Source of the DNA: Diploptera punctata
Taxonomy: Eukaryota > Arthropoda > Insecta > Blattodea > Blaberidae
Length of the DNA stretch: 64,000 nucleotides
Assembly: GCA_030220185.1 (NCBI GenBank)
Contig: JASPKZ010007294.1
Span: forward strand, 733,001 to 797,000
Reading direction: 5' to 3'
The notes beneath the pieces are model-generated. The model did not search any database, was not told the origin of the DNA, and saw nothing but the letters and a program-made list of their open reading frames with translations. Below, piece by piece: positions 46,282 to 58,439 of this stretch (positions are counted from its first letter, which is position 1; the number at the start of each line of letters is the position of its first letter). Made by a program: the position numbers and the translations under genes.

Positions 46282-48381
46282 GGGTAAATTAAGCTTACTC
46301 CGTGATACTAAGGTTTTTTAAACATTATGTATACTAGTTTTATGAATTTTAAAGCGTTGGCATTGAAAACATACAGAGAAATGATCGTGCATCAAAACAT
46401 TCATGTATAAACTTGGTATTTTTATTGTTTAAACAAAATAAATTAATCCAAAATAATTGTACACAAAACAGGTTTCTCCGTGATATTCAGGTTAGTCCGT
46501 GATACTATAGAAGTAACTCCGTGATAGTCAACTGTTTTGTTTTTAATCACTATCATCTGATTCCTCACAGCCATCACACATGAAATGAAGCACACGTATT
46601 ACATTCTGGCACTTTTCATGGTACCAAACAAGACAAAACTGGCACTGGATCAATTTGGCGCCATTTTTCTTCTTCATATCTTCCAAGTAGAGTCCACCAC
46701 ATGATCCACAAACATCTTCCTTTTTATTTTGTGGATTCTTTTTCTGGCCAATTTTCGAAGTTGAGGCTTCTCCCTTTGGCGATAACACCTTTGTTGTTGG
46801 GTCACCTCTTGGTTTCTTCGGAGTCACCTTGCTGACCGGTAATGACAGCACTTCATTAACACTAGTTGGTGTTAGCTCCTCTTCTGTGTGAACCTGTTGC
46901 CTCGGTTACAAGAGAGGGAGGAATAGCTTCATCTGACACTTTGGACGTGTTTAAAGGGAATATCCCAGTCTTCGAGAAGCTGTTGCTCACTGTTGTGACC
47001 TGGAAAGCTGCACGATACGCTACAGCTAGGAACCTGTTGAAGTTGTATCTGTCAGGTTTCTGACCTGGGTTCTGAACCATGAATTTTGGTAGTTCTTTCC
47101 TCCAGGCTTCCTTCAGTGGTCTGTAAACTCCGACGTCGAGTGGTTGAAGAAGGTGCATCGTGTGTGACGGAAATGTCACAATGTGGATATCATTAACTTC
47201 TGCCAAAGACAAGACGTCTGGGGTGACATGACTGGCATGTGAGTCCATGAATAAGACCACGGGTCTTGGTGGTTGTATGGAGTCAATAAAATGCTGGAAC
47301 CATTCCAGAAAAAGATTAGAATTGGAGATGCCAATCAAAGAAGAGATCTGAGTCTCAGCCAGCCTGTCGTTCATCCTGACACATTTAAAAATTATCATTG
47401 ATGGGATGTCTATTCCGGAGGCATTGATGCAACATAAGAGAGTGGTAGTTTGGTCCTTCTCTCCAAAACCTTGTTGGTAAACACATTTCTTACCCACACG
47501 GCACACGATTTTACCACTTCTCAAAACATAGCTTAACCCTGCCTCGTCACAGTTCCAAAGCCGTGATGGTTTGTCAGTGATGCCGAGGCTGTTCAACAAA
47601 GACTCCAATTTGACATAAAAATCCTCGAGATGGGTTCTTGTAGTCATGGCAGCCCTATTTAAAGATACATTTTCTTGGGTTCTTAAAGCTAAATTATATC
47701 TTTGTTTAAATTTATCCCACCAATACCAACCAGCCATTTTCGTTTCACGATTGAATCGATGCTCGGCAGGCATTACGAAAGTTTTCCCCATATTTGAAAC
47801 ACTAGCACTGCAAGGATTGTCTGAATATTTATTTGCATAGTCTTTCAATGTGCTCCGCGGGATTCCATATTGTTTGCTGGCTCTGTAGATAGTCCAATTA
47901 TCCTCTTTGACACGTTTGAGAGCCTCTTTAATGGTTTGAGATGTGTAAGACCTCTTGTCTTGCTTCTTAGTAATTGGCGCCATAGCTTCGAGTCACCTAA
48001 TAAAGATGAAAAAAGCTAAGAAATGTGTTGCCATTGTTAAGACTATATAAAATGAAGTATTTTCTCAATAAGATTGAAAATTTAAAATAATATTTATTAA
48101 ACACTTGCCAATTTCTGTTAAGTCTGGTAATAACGTGTAAGAAATTAAAAAATAAATACACTGCACCAGCACAAAGACAACAGACACCACAAGCTTTCAA
48201 AGCAAAACTGACAAAGAAAAAGTAATATAAACTCTCACAGAACGGTCAGAGCGCGCAGATCGCTGTCATTGTGGAACTACACGTTCCTGTCATCTACTGA
48301 CAATTTTTTAAGTTACCACGAGCAGAAGGAATGCCGTGAAACAGGAAATACAAATTATCACGGAGTAAGCTGGATTTACCC
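46282..48381 (-). mobile_element. pogo-type DNA transposon, 2.1 kb, complete ends
   Basis: Tc1/mariner-pogo element. The 26 bp terminal inverted repeats GGGTAAATNNAGCTTACTCC..GTGATA (46282-46307 and the complement of 48356-48381) differ at two positions and are flanked by TA on both sides (46280-46281, 48382-48383), the superfamily's target duplication. The interior holds one minus-strand transposase gene. CTCCGTGATA-type motifs recur at 46298, 46476, 46495 and 46517 (ATAGTCCGTGATA variant at 46495) and once inverted at 48356. Well-preserved TIRs and an almost open transposase suggest a recent insertion. Confidence 0.93.
46543..47983 (-). pseudogene. pogo-type DDE transposase with C-terminal PHD-type finger, one frameshift
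   Basis: The first frame (47983-46862, 373 residues) has a Psq-type helix-turn-helix at about residues 10-55 (SQTIKEALKRVKEDNWTIYR, YGIPRSTLKDYANK). A short remnant of a CENP-B-type second HTH follows (HRFNRETKMAGWYWW), then the DDE domain with Asp146 (LWNCDEAG), Asp247 (VVLFMDSHASH) and Asp283 (LLQPLDVGVYRPLK), a DD-36-D spacing. The second frame (46851-46543, 102 residues) is basic and then has Cys48, Cys51, Cys70, Cys73, His78, Cys81, Cys92 and Cys95, the C4HC3 pattern of a PHD finger, ending in an acidic EESDDSD tail. The two frames overlap without a gap: upstream of 46851 the second frame stays open (EEELTPTSVNE) to about 46895, so one small indel there separates them. About 37 residues of the second HTH are missing compared with the copy at 62960. 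PHD fingers typically read histone H3 tails; a role in target choice is inference. Confidence 0.9.
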
Positions 48382-48383
48382 TA

Positions 48384-50261
48384 TATACATTTTTATATAT
48401 AAGTATAAAATAAATTCTGATTCTCTCTGAATTCTTAAATAATATTGCTTATATTTATGAAGCCATTTAAAACATTTTTATATAAAATGAATAGTGGTCA
48501 CCTCAAGACTAAACAACGAAATGTTATAGAAGTAACTTTGGTGTCCAAATATGAATTAAAGTTGGTGCGTTTTAAAGTTCCTTGCGTCTCATTAAATTAC
48601 ATTATGTTCTGTTATTGATCCCGACTTTCACAAATTAAATGGTTAACACTTTTTATGTTCCCATACGTTGGATCAGGAGATATTTATATGAAACAAATTT
48701 TTTACATAAACTCATTTTCGTGCTCAAATTTTAATTTTTAATAATATACAGTCGACTTATAATTTAAAAAGTGGATATTCTGTTAGTTGAAGTAATAAGT
48801 AAATATTTATTTTTGTGCGTGATTTTTTGTTGACATTTAATTAAATAGATTTTTCTCAGTTCAGTTATCTTGTGGCTTGGTTTCTTTTTGTAGAATCCGG
48901 TCGGGTCAAAGCGAAATTTCATTCTTTCATCGGAGATTTGAAAACAAATATCTATTCCTTGGAAGTGAAATTGTATGTTTTATTAAAAACAGTTGTTGCA
49001 TAGGATAAATTTGCTTTATCTACTAATATTTCGGTCATATTATATGGATGATAAACATATCACAATGTATCTTAATTTATGAGAGGAACGAAGAAATAGG
49101 TGGTTAGAGAATTCTGTAACAGTCAACAACTTGATCTTTATGGGAAACCAGGGTTGACATTTCGTGCTGCTTGCCTTAACCTGCTACTATCACAAGAAAC
49201 TTCTAAGTCTGCAGTGGGATCACTTTATTTTTTACCTTTGGAACATATCTACAATATCCACAAGAGTCAGAAGTTACTCTTCTTAATCGATCCATATATA
49301 TAAATATATATATATATATGTTCATCTAAATATGTAAATTGCAGATTATTTTGTCCATTTGAAGCTATACTCAAGGTCACGAAAGAACCAGGAATCTAAT
49401 TGAGGAAGATAAAAATGATATAGATGTTGATGAGGTGACGAAGAGTACACTAACCTTGGAGCTACCACTTGTTTGCTTCCCACGCCTCAGTCTGACCTCT
49501 TGAGCCTCACAGAATACTGACCATACCGAAATACGATGTATACTTCCCACAGACCGCAAAAGTTTGCAATGAAACATGCTTTGCGGCCCTTAGTGCATTG
49601 TTCGAATTTAACACCAATCTTTACAAGGTTCTCCGCTTGATTTAATATCCTTATTGTGATACCCGGAATCTAATTTAACGGGGAAACGTATTCCACGCAA
49701 CATAATGACGATTTTGTTTTCAATAGACATCTCGTCATTTACACGCAATATCACAATTCAATTTCTCATTATTTATTTTCATTTCTTACTCTAATCCATT
49801 TAATAACTTTTTGAATCCAACATCTAAAAGAAGTCTTTTGCCAGATGCAACAGAAATTATTGAAAAGAGTATCTGAAAGAAGAGAATAATATTTTATAGA
49901 AAATTCATGTCCTTTACAAGATTCTAATGATCTGCCTTAAACCCAATATTAGTATCCTGTCTTCATTCCCTCTTCTTTCTATCATCTTAATATACTTAAA
50001 TTTCCTTTTCAATTTACGTTAATCTTCTTGTAGTTAGTCTTCGATTTTTCTAGTAGACAACTCCAACTTTTGTAACCCCTTCTCTTTTCCAAATATATTA
50101 CATCTTATTCTTCTTCTGTTTCTTATTCTTATACTCATGTTTGAAATTTCACTCCAATTTTTCACCTAAATAAAATTCACTGTTCTCAAAGCTTTGAATT
50201 TCATATAGTATCTTTAAATTACATTCTTTATCCTCTTCTGTAGTTACACAATGATGCGACA
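48384..50261. other. AT-rich sequence, no gene seen
   Basis: 1.9 kb. Plus-strand frame 49100-49303 and minus-strand frame 49377-49577 have no recognised domain. The tract TATATATATATATG near 49303 is simple sequence. Confidence 0.5.
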
Positions 50262-50525
50262 AGCCTAGAAGGTCCTTGGCCTACCAGCCGGTTGCTGGTC
50301 TCACATCCACATGTATTAATAACACAGGTAGACGATCATGTAGCTAGCATACGGGTGACATGTTCTCAGCACATCGGGATCCCCAGCCGTTGTAGCTGGT
50401 TTTCTCAACCTAGAGCCTCTATCCAAATTTTCACAATGTTGGGTAAGCACTGGTTCCATACTGGCCGAAATTCCATCTTCCATCATGGGGATTCTAACCA
50501 GCATAAGTCCCGTTGCTCTGTGACA
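50262..50525 (-). repeat. SINE family B, diverged copy
   Basis: On the minus strand it parallels the two full-length family B copies: CTATGGGA-to-CGGCCAGTATGGAACCAG, AAAACCAGCTACAACGGCTG, and GACCAGCAACCGGCTGGTAG near the 3' end. The head is degraded (AGAGCAACGGGACTTATGCT) and no target duplication is visible. Confidence 0.82.
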
Positions 50526-50924
50526 AGACTTTTACTTATTTATTTCTTCTTCCCATTTTTCTTATTTCCCTATTGTCTTACTATTTATTACACACACCCG
50601 ATCTACTATTTCTTGTGTTATGCTCAATACTTAATTTCATTCATTAGATTTTGTCGCACTTGGAGAGATTTTGTATTTTTCCTCTATTTTACTGGACCTA
50701 CTTAAATTTAAGTTTCATTGCAAAAATGGCACTCGACTGGAACCATCAGACACAAAAGAGAAGAGGAAGACTGAGGAAAATCTGGAAAATATCGCTGAAA
50801 ATATAGGCAAGCAGAAAGAGTGGTCAGACAGCACTTTTTCGCAATAAAGTGAGGTGAATAATATTTGTATCAACTCATGTTTCCTGGAAGAATTATATAT
50901 ATATATATATATATATATATCATC

Positions 50925-51855
50925 ATCATCATCATCCGGTATCATGGCAGCTGCCGCCGTCTTCCGGAAACCAAACGCCATTCCTCTCTGTTCATCCATT
51001 GATCTTCCTCCATTCTTCTGATATTCATAGCTGCTTGTACCCCTTCTATCCAAGTTTTCTTCGGTCTTCCTCTCTTCCTCCTTTCCATTGGGATCCATTC
51101 CATATCAATTTTTGGCAATCTTTGCTCTGGCATTCTTTTGACATGGTCATACCACTGTAATCTTTTCTGTAATGTCTAAATATTATTTCTTTATTTCGTA
51201 TTCTATCCATTCTAGATTTACCAGCTGATCTTCTTAAAACATCGATTTCTGTACTTAAAATTCTTTTATTTCCCTGGTAGGAATTTGCCAGACGTCAGCA
51301 CCATATGTTAAAATGCTCTGAATTATGGTTTGATATACTTGTAATTTTCTATTTTTTGTAATTTTTTGCTCCACCAGACAGAGTTTAAATGATTTATTAC
51401 TTGTTTTGTTTGTGCGATTCCATTTTTAATTTCCACTGTGTTATCGCCTGAATGGTCTAATTTTGTTCCTAAATAAGTGCATGCAATACTAGGTTTTAGT
51501 TCTTCTCCATTGTTGAAATTTATGTTGTCCATTTCTTCTCCTATACACAGGTATTTAGTTTTCTCAATGTTTATATAAAGTCCCCATTTTTCATATTCTT
51601 CTTTTAGTTTTTTTAGCCATATATTCTATGTCATCGTGGTCTTGTGCTATTAATACCTGGTCATCTACAAAATTTAGTGAATATACATGTGTATTTTGGA
51701 TGGGTATGCCCATTTTTTGACATTTTTTCCTCCGGTCTCTTAGTACTCTTTCGAGATAAATTTTAAATAGAGTTGGAGATAAACTTAAACCTTGCCTTAA
51801 ACCTTTTGTAATAGTAAATCCCTTTGTTATATGATTTCCAACTTTTATTTTCGAA

Positions 51856-51857
<2 letters not shown>
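50925..51857 (-). pseudogene. LINE RT C-terminal half with GAT-repeat tail
   Basis: The minus strand reads FVDDQVLIAQDHDDIEYMAK (RT active site F-V-D-D), then MDNINFNNGEELKPSIACTY and LGTKLDHSGDNTVEIKNGI, and ends RLPKIDMEWIPMERRKRGRP, KKTWIEGVQAAMNIRRM and EEWRLVSGRRRQLP-stop (50942). The tail is ATACCGG(AT)GATGAT, followed by a TA run. The upstream edge is lost in another TA run at 51858-51922. Stops and frameshifts lie between the pieces. The 73 bp insertion at 13253 is the same 3' end. Confidence 0.87.
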
Positions 51858-51904
<47 letters not shown>

Positions 51905-51922
51905 TTATATATATATATATAT
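51858..51922. repeat. (TA)n microsatellite
   Basis: Nearly pure TA with one AAGT interruption at about 51902. Confidence 0.9.
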
Positions 51923-52269
51923 AAAGTAATATGATGATATAGTGTAGGTTTAATTTGTTTCTTTCTCTTTTTTAATAGTTATTCATCCCTCCATTATTTC
52001 CTCCAGTTTTTTTTGTTAATTCGATAATGTTTCTTCTAGTTCATAATATTTTGTTACAATTACAGCAATTATATTTCTCTAAATATTAAATACATTATTG
52101 TGACGGAGTAAATTTTTCTATAATTGATTCTGGTGATTAACGGGCTATTTTCTTCACGTAGGACTACTTGTCTGTTCAATTAATCTGTTGCATCCAGTCA
52201 TGGTGTAACTATACTTGCATCCATTCTGTTTATGTCAGTTTTGCTACTAGTGAACTCTCACAGTCATTA

Positions 52270-53880
52270 AGAACACACTATAAATATCTTGGTACGACGT
52301 TGAAAATGAACGGAAAGTGGAAGAAACATATTGATATAGCATTATTCAAAGGGAGGGGACAACTTAATAGTATTCTCAGTATTCTGGGTAGAGTGCCTGA
52401 TATTCCTGTTAGTACGTTAGAAAAAATGTATGGAGCGATGGGGAGGCCAGTAATGAACTATGGTAGTGAGATTTGGGGTTTTCAAAGAAAGGAAATACTA
52501 AATAAGGTAAAGGAAATACTAAATAAGGTATATATGCATTTTCTAAAATATATTACAGGACTTGGTAAGGCCGTTTCTAACTGTGGAATTTTATATGAAT
52601 TTGGGTAATTTCAGGACGACATAAACTGCAAAATTCGTATACTCAAGTACTGGTTGCGGCTAATCCAAGGTGAACAAACAATGCTCAGAGCAATTTGTTA
52701 CGATCACCAAATTAGGAACGCAAATATGAAATTCTGGGCAGACGAAGTTAGGAGAGAACTCTAAAAGATTGGGATGGGTTGGGTATGGGAAAAAGGGACT
52801 GAAAATCGCAAGAATGTGTGGAGAAAAATATGAAGGAGGTACTTAGATATAAAACGACAAAATATTTTGGCCGAATGTGCGGGAAAACGCTCACTGTTTT
52901 TACAAAGAGACCTAAAACAAGTTTGGGGAAAAGAATCTTACATACTCCGATTCCGATTGATGGTCTTTCCACTTTTCAGCGGTTGCCCTTTTACCAGCCG
53001 GTTGCTGGCCCTTCACATCCACATGTGTCAATCACAGAGGTAGTTGATCAACAGCCAGTGTAGGGGTGACATGTGGTTAGCATGTCGAGTCCCCCAGCCG
53101 TTATAGCTGGTTCCTCAACCTGGAGCCGCTACTTATTGTAGCTACCCAATTGCCTCACGATGCTGGGTGGGCACCGGTCCCATACTGGCCGAAATACCAT
53201 GAGAAAATTTCTTCCCCCATGGAGACTCGAACCACCGCAAGTCCCGTAACTCTGCGCCAAGGCTTCCTACCTTAACCGCTCGGCTACGGCGCGGGACATC
53301 TTACATACTCAATCTAGTATTTAAAGAGAGATCAGGGCTTTTTGGTTTAGGCTAGGGGCATGGAAATTAAAAAAAAATAGCGACGGTCACGATATACGAA
53401 TATGTCCAATGTGCGGGAGCTTTGAAGACGAGATACATATATTAGGAAAATGTAACGATTTTGAGTTTTGGAAGCGTCAGTTATTACCGGAAAGATTTCT
53501 AAATTCAAACCTTGAAAGATTAGCATGCTACGAGTTATTGGTAAGCCCAGATAATTGGATAAACGTGGGTAAATTTGTGAACAAAACGCGGAAAATAAGA
53601 ACAACACTCATTCAGGAATAAATAAATATGTTAAATTGCAATACCATTAATTCTTAATAATTCTACATAACTAAGTTTATGTATAATGTAATTGTATTGT
53701 TATGTAATTGTAATATTATTGTGTTTTTGTTTTAAGTATATTATTACCAAATATTAACTTATTGTAACGGACTGTCAACAGCACGTAGGCTACAACTTAC
53801 TGCCCGTGTGACCCATATTTGTAAATAACATTGTATGTATCTTACTTTTAGTCTAATAAAGTCCTTATGTATATAGTTAT
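52270..53880 (+). pseudogene. LINE RT C-terminal half with CCHC-type finger, split by a SINE
   Basis: The plus strand reads RTHYKYLGTTLKMNGKWKKH, LFKGRGQLNSILSILGRV, LEKMYGAMGRPVMNYGSEIW, then KIRILKYWLRLIQGEQTMLR and MKFWADEVRREL in shifted frames. After the SINE (52948-53297) it continues IRAFWFRLGAWKLKKN and the finger RICPMCGSFEDEIHILGKC (C-x2-C-x8-H-x4-C), ending TRKIRTTLIQE-stop at 53621. The 3' UTR carries TCTAATAAAGTCC, a likely polyadenylation signal, near 53852. The 5' half, including the catalytic motif, is absent. Confidence 0.87.
52948..53297 (-). repeat. tRNA-derived SINE (family B), full length, with target duplication
   Basis: 350 bp, the closest match to the 45228 copy: GTCCCGCGCCGTAGCCGAGC head on the minus strand, GTGGTTCGAGTCTCC B box, and the same body and 3' end with a CAATCGGAATCGG tail. 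It is flanked by a perfect 13 bp ATCTTACATACTC at 52935-52947 and 53298-53310. It interrupts LINE coding sequence. Confidence 0.96.
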
Positions 53881-54938
53881 AAAACTTTATAAACCGTCAT
53901 CTCTTCTCTATGTATACTTTTTTTCTCTCGTTAAATACTTTCTTAGATAATCCAATTACTTTCTTTATTAAAACTGTTGACAGGTTGTCAGTAATTGGCT
54001 AGAGAATGAAAAGTATAATGGACTGAAGAAAGAAGAATAAACGGTAAAAAATCTACTTCTTCTCCGGATCACCAGGCATTCTTCCATAGTTATGAGAGCA
54101 TCCGAGGACTTACATTTTTAAAAAATAAATAATGCATTTGTTTTCTTCAACTCAACCAAACAATTCCGTAACTTTGTATGCTGGAGAAAAATAATACATT
54201 TTAAGCTGTAAGTAAGTTTGTTTAAAGAACCTAAATAAATAATATTTATTGATTCAAATACAGAGGCTTATTATTCTACTCCATTACCGCAGTTTAACCT
54301 CTCCCGTTATAGGAACTTTTACGTGACACGACCTGTCGGGAGAAATATTTTATCTATGGATCACACACATAGTTTTTTGACCGCTCAAGGACGTGGAGGG
54401 ATTCCCGGAATGAGTGATGAGCTCAATGTCAGGGCCTCCACCGAGACAACACAACGAGGCTTAATATAAATAACAATATTTATTTAAGGAAATATAGGGG
54501 TATCAAAGGAACTTTGGATATATCAACTGAACCTAGAAGGAGAAATAGAAACTAATCCGAATCAGCATTTGATAATCTGTTTTTTTAAAGTGAAAGAGAT
54601 ATGCGAACAAAAAAAAAAAAATAGGGGAACACTGCGATAAGGTAATGATTATGAAAGTGAGTCGAGGAGACGACAGAGATTGGAGAAAGAATGACTGTAA
54701 AACATAAAATATAATAATGGAATTAATAAAAGTGAAGTCGCAAAAGGAAGAGAATTGAAGACAGTAGTTGTGGGTGAGTACTCGCTTAATATTCAAGTTG
54801 CGGAACGGCAGGAATTGTACACAACCGTATCTTCATCTCAAAGACATGGCTAATTGTTGGGAATTACCCTTGGCTATTAACTGCTGAAATGATAATGGGT
54901 GTTAGCGACAGTAGGACGAAGAGGTGTAGGAGTGTGAG

Positions 54939-54942
<4 letters not shown>
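53881..54942. other. No gene seen
   Basis: AT-rich. 54290-54440 shares short blocks with 32470-32590 and may be an old dispersed repeat. An 87-residue minus frame has no domain. Confidence 0.45.
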
Positions 54943-55005
<63 letters not shown>

Positions 55006-55019
55006 GAGAGAGAGGGAGA

Positions 55020-55068
<49 letters not shown>
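54943..55068. repeat. (GA)n microsatellite
   Basis: GA repeat with GGAGAG interruptions near 55000-55022. Poly-Glu-Arg and poly-Ser-Leu frames are artefacts. Confidence 0.95.
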
Positions 55069-55069
<1 letters not shown>

Positions 55070-55256
55070 GAACCGCCTACAATACGTCGTGATCGATTTC
55101 TCAGGGACGTCCAAAACACCACTTTAGTCTTATTGGCATTTAACCAATAAATTTAATACAAGGTGCGCTTTTTGATCTTTTGCGAATTACAGTTTGAAAG
55201 GGTAAAGTTATGTTCATATAAATTGATTATACAGTATAAATATAATATTACTATTC

Positions 55257-55322
55257 CTCTTAGGCGAAAGTGGTTAGACACTCGCCCTCCACCACTGGGT
55301 CCTGAGTTCGGGACAATCCATA
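55257..55322 (+). repeat. tRNA-like SINE head (tentative)
   Basis: GGCGAAAGTGGTTAGACACT (A-box-like) and CTGAGTTCGGGACAATCC (B-box-like) at tRNA spacing, followed by no recognisable body. Confidence 0.4.
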
Positions 55323-56049
55323 TCAAATCGGACAGAAAAAAATCTTGCAATTTATTTTTTTAATTTTATGTATCCCTAAATATAGTGAATACATTTATAA
55401 ACGTATTAATACAGAAATTTAATTTTTATCATTCATAGGTTCGTAGTTATGATGATCTAAAATTATCGTAAATATGATAAACTAAAACGTTTACTAACTG
55501 ATATTTCTGAAACAGTAAATAGCAAACATTTGTTTCAAACATATTTATATAGGTGATATCATGTAGTTTAAGGGTGTTATTTTAATAATTAGGATATTTT
55601 TATTTTCGGTGTCAATTTTGTGTTTTATGGCGGTTTACTGCAGTACATATCAAAAAATGAAAACGGAAAAAATACAGGATACTACTCACGTAATAAGGAT
55701 TAATTTCCAGCAATTACCTTTTTGGAGAGTTGAATAGTTCAGACAATATAAATGTTGTTTATTCTATTTTCGTAAAAAAACTCGCTGGTCCACGGAGCAG
55801 CAGATTCATTTCACGACCAAGGTCGCGCGCGTACTTTATTGAAAGAGCTTCATCAGTGACTTTTTCAACTGCCATTAAATCGAATAGGTAGATTATTATA
55901 TGTTCTGCTTAATGGAACAATACCGTAAATTTATAAAAGTGGCGATATTTTAATTCTTACGCAGTAGATATTTATTTATCAAATTTTATTGCTGAAGTGA
56001 GAAGTAAAAGGCTCTGTTACTTACGTTTACTGTGAATTATTAAACAAAT
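55323..56049. other. No gene seen
   Basis: AT-rich and unassigned. Confidence 0.5.
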
Positions 56050-56465
56050 TGTTTATAACTAACTCACTCACTGGCTCTGTGGAACCTGTAGGTTCATTAC
56101 ATAAGCTCTCCATACATCCCATCTCGAACTAACGTTTTCCAATTATCCCCTGTATAATCTACTTCCCTCAAATCATGTATAATGTTATTCTCCCACCTCA
56201 TTCTGAATCTTCCAACTGGGTGTTTTCCCTCCGGTTTTCCTACCAGAAATTTCCAAGCACCTCTTTCATCCCCCATACGTGCCACATTTCCTGCCCACCG
56301 CAGCCTACGAGACTTAACTGTTTTTATTATAGCTGGCTTCCTATAGGCTACAGATCATGTAGCTCACTATTATTATGTAGTTTTCTCCATTCACCTGTCT
56401 TCATCTCTTTTTGATCCAAAAAAATTCCTAAGAACTTTATTCTCAAATACTCGTAATCTTCTGTC
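56050..56465 (-). pseudogene. RTE-like LINE copy 3 (3' end only)
   Basis: The minus strand reads LRVFENKVL-type codons, then RRLHNN-like residues, then MARMGDERGAWKFLVGKPEG, HPVGRFRMRWENNIIHDLRE and VDYTGDNWKTL. It ends in AGTGAGTGAGTTA, the same tail type as copy 1. It is 5'-truncated near 56465 and mildly frameshifted. Confidence 0.87.
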
Positions 56466-57240
56466 CTTTTTTAAAACAAATTATTTATTTTGTTGCAAAT
56501 TTTTCATTACAGTTTAAATGTAATATTATATAATAAAAACTATTTCGTCATTAATTGAATAAACTGGTATAAATTTTTATTATGTTATAATTACTAATTT
56601 CAGTCTTAAAATAACTTTTTATTCAGTGTATTGTATTGTACCCTGATAATGTTGACGAAATAGTATTGTATAAGATATGACTTCCAAATAAAACCGAATG
56701 TTTTAATACTCGTAACACTTCCTACCAAACGATGATAATGCAATGTCAGCAAGTCTTCCTTAAACATCTGTTTTACATCAACAATTCTCAAGTTCAGATT
56801 ACATACTAGACAGTTGATTTACATCAGTGTGTTTGTTTAATGCATCTCGTCATTTAAGTGTCACAGTGAAATTAAAAATAATATCTTATTGTTTTTAACT
56901 AACAAGTTTGCAGATCTACAAAGACTGAATGGCGAGTTAGAAGTTAAATATAATTTTAATTATGCATATATTAGTATACAATAGTTATTAACAGTATTAT
57001 GTGTTAATATATAATTTTACAATTTCTTAAATGTTTCTGGAATGAGAGAATAATCGTAGAGATACAAATTTTGTGTTATAAAAGGTGAATAATGGGAAGT
57101 TCAGACATTAAATTAAATACTATAATAATCTAGCTTATAATAAAAGCTAATATTATCGTGCATTTTAATATCATCTTAGATATGTCATGAGTAGGGGATG
57201 CAAGATCAAGTGATACCAAGCCAATAAAATGCTGTATATT
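56466..57240. other. No gene seen
   Basis: AT-rich and unassigned. Confidence 0.5.
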
Positions 57241-57330
57241 TCATCATCATCATGAACAAATTCGTTTTAGGCCATGTGGCCTGTACGGTAAACCTAGCGA
57301 AGATGGTCCTGATGTTTCCACCGGCTGTAT
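57241..57330 (-). mobile_element. Short LINE 3' end (tentative)
   Basis: On the minus strand ACAGGCCACATGGCCTAAAA leads into an ATGATGATG tail, the arrangement seen at the 3' ends of LINEs at 37386 and 45105. It is too short for protein evidence. Confidence 0.4.
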
Positions 57331-57639
57331 ATTTATACCTCTTAAATATTACTTGTAACAGCATGAAAATTGTTATAAATTATTATCGATAGCTTAACAT
57401 TACTTGCAATATTCAACATCCGACATTGGTGTAGGGTACAAGTACAAAATATTACAACACATTACAAAACTACTCTCAAGAAAATATTTTTAATAGGCCT
57501 ACCAGCTTGAATGCGTAGGTGCTTAGTAATTTAAATTAAACTATACATTAGCCAAATTCAGCACAAAATTAACCGCCTACTGAATATATCAATAAAGATT
57601 GTTAAATTTAATGACGTTTATTATGTAGCAATTTATTTC

Positions 57640-57816
57640 AAGCGCGAGGTTCTCCTACGTACCATAAATTTACGACACGGGACTCACGGATTTCCTTCCT
57701 TCTGGAGAAATCTACATTCAGAATTGTTACGCATTTAAAATGCCATTGATTCCTATCGAGTTTGAACCCGCGAACCTCGGAATCGGAGGCGTGCAGAGTA
57801 ACCACTAGTCCACGAT
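57640..57816 (-). repeat. tRNA-derived SINE (family D)
   Basis: The minus strand begins GTGGACTAGTGGTTACTCTG (A box TAGTGGTTACTC), then CGAGGTTCGCGGGTTCAAACTC (B box). The body includes CATTTTAAATGCGTAAC and TTTCTCCAGAAGGAAGG. The spacing of the boxes is tRNA-like. The 3' boundary is uncertain and no target duplication was found. Confidence 0.7.
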
Positions 57817-58439
57817 GATGATGATGTAATAATTGTAATAATGATAATAAAAATAATGTAATGATGATAATAACAATAAAAATATTTGTAAGTGTGCAAA
57901 GGACTATTACCAAGTAGCTCCGTCATTGTTTGTACGAGCGCGCGATCTCCACTCACGCGAAAGGTATTGCGGGCAGTCTACACATAGGGGAATTTAGGAA
58001 AAATAATTATTTTTAGTAGTTTCCTTTGAACACTCCACTTTAATACTAATTACAAAAAAATTAACTGGTGTTCAGGTAATGATGTGGCATTTTTTGATTT
58101 TATAAAATTTTTGGTGAGGAAGGTCAATTGCATATTAATTGCATTTACGCCCTTCAGAAAAACGTAAATATTAAGGTACTAATTTTCAAGCGATAGAGTA
58201 TAAAATCATCTATAATGTGACTACCTTTTCTAGTTGAGGGAATAGCCATACTTCGAGAAATGTATTTTATAAAAGAGACTATTTAAAACAATACGATAAA
58301 TTGACAGCTCTATTACTCTTTAATTACACCAAGCGAAGACTTGAAATTCGGTTCAGATATTCAGTATATCATAAAGTTTCACTGTAAAAAAAATGGTATA
58401 CTTTTAAAGATGTGAGATCAATTTTCACAATTTTTTTGC
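57817..58439. other. No gene seen
   Basis: AT-rich. ATAATG-type repeats near 57830-57890. Confidence 0.5.
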
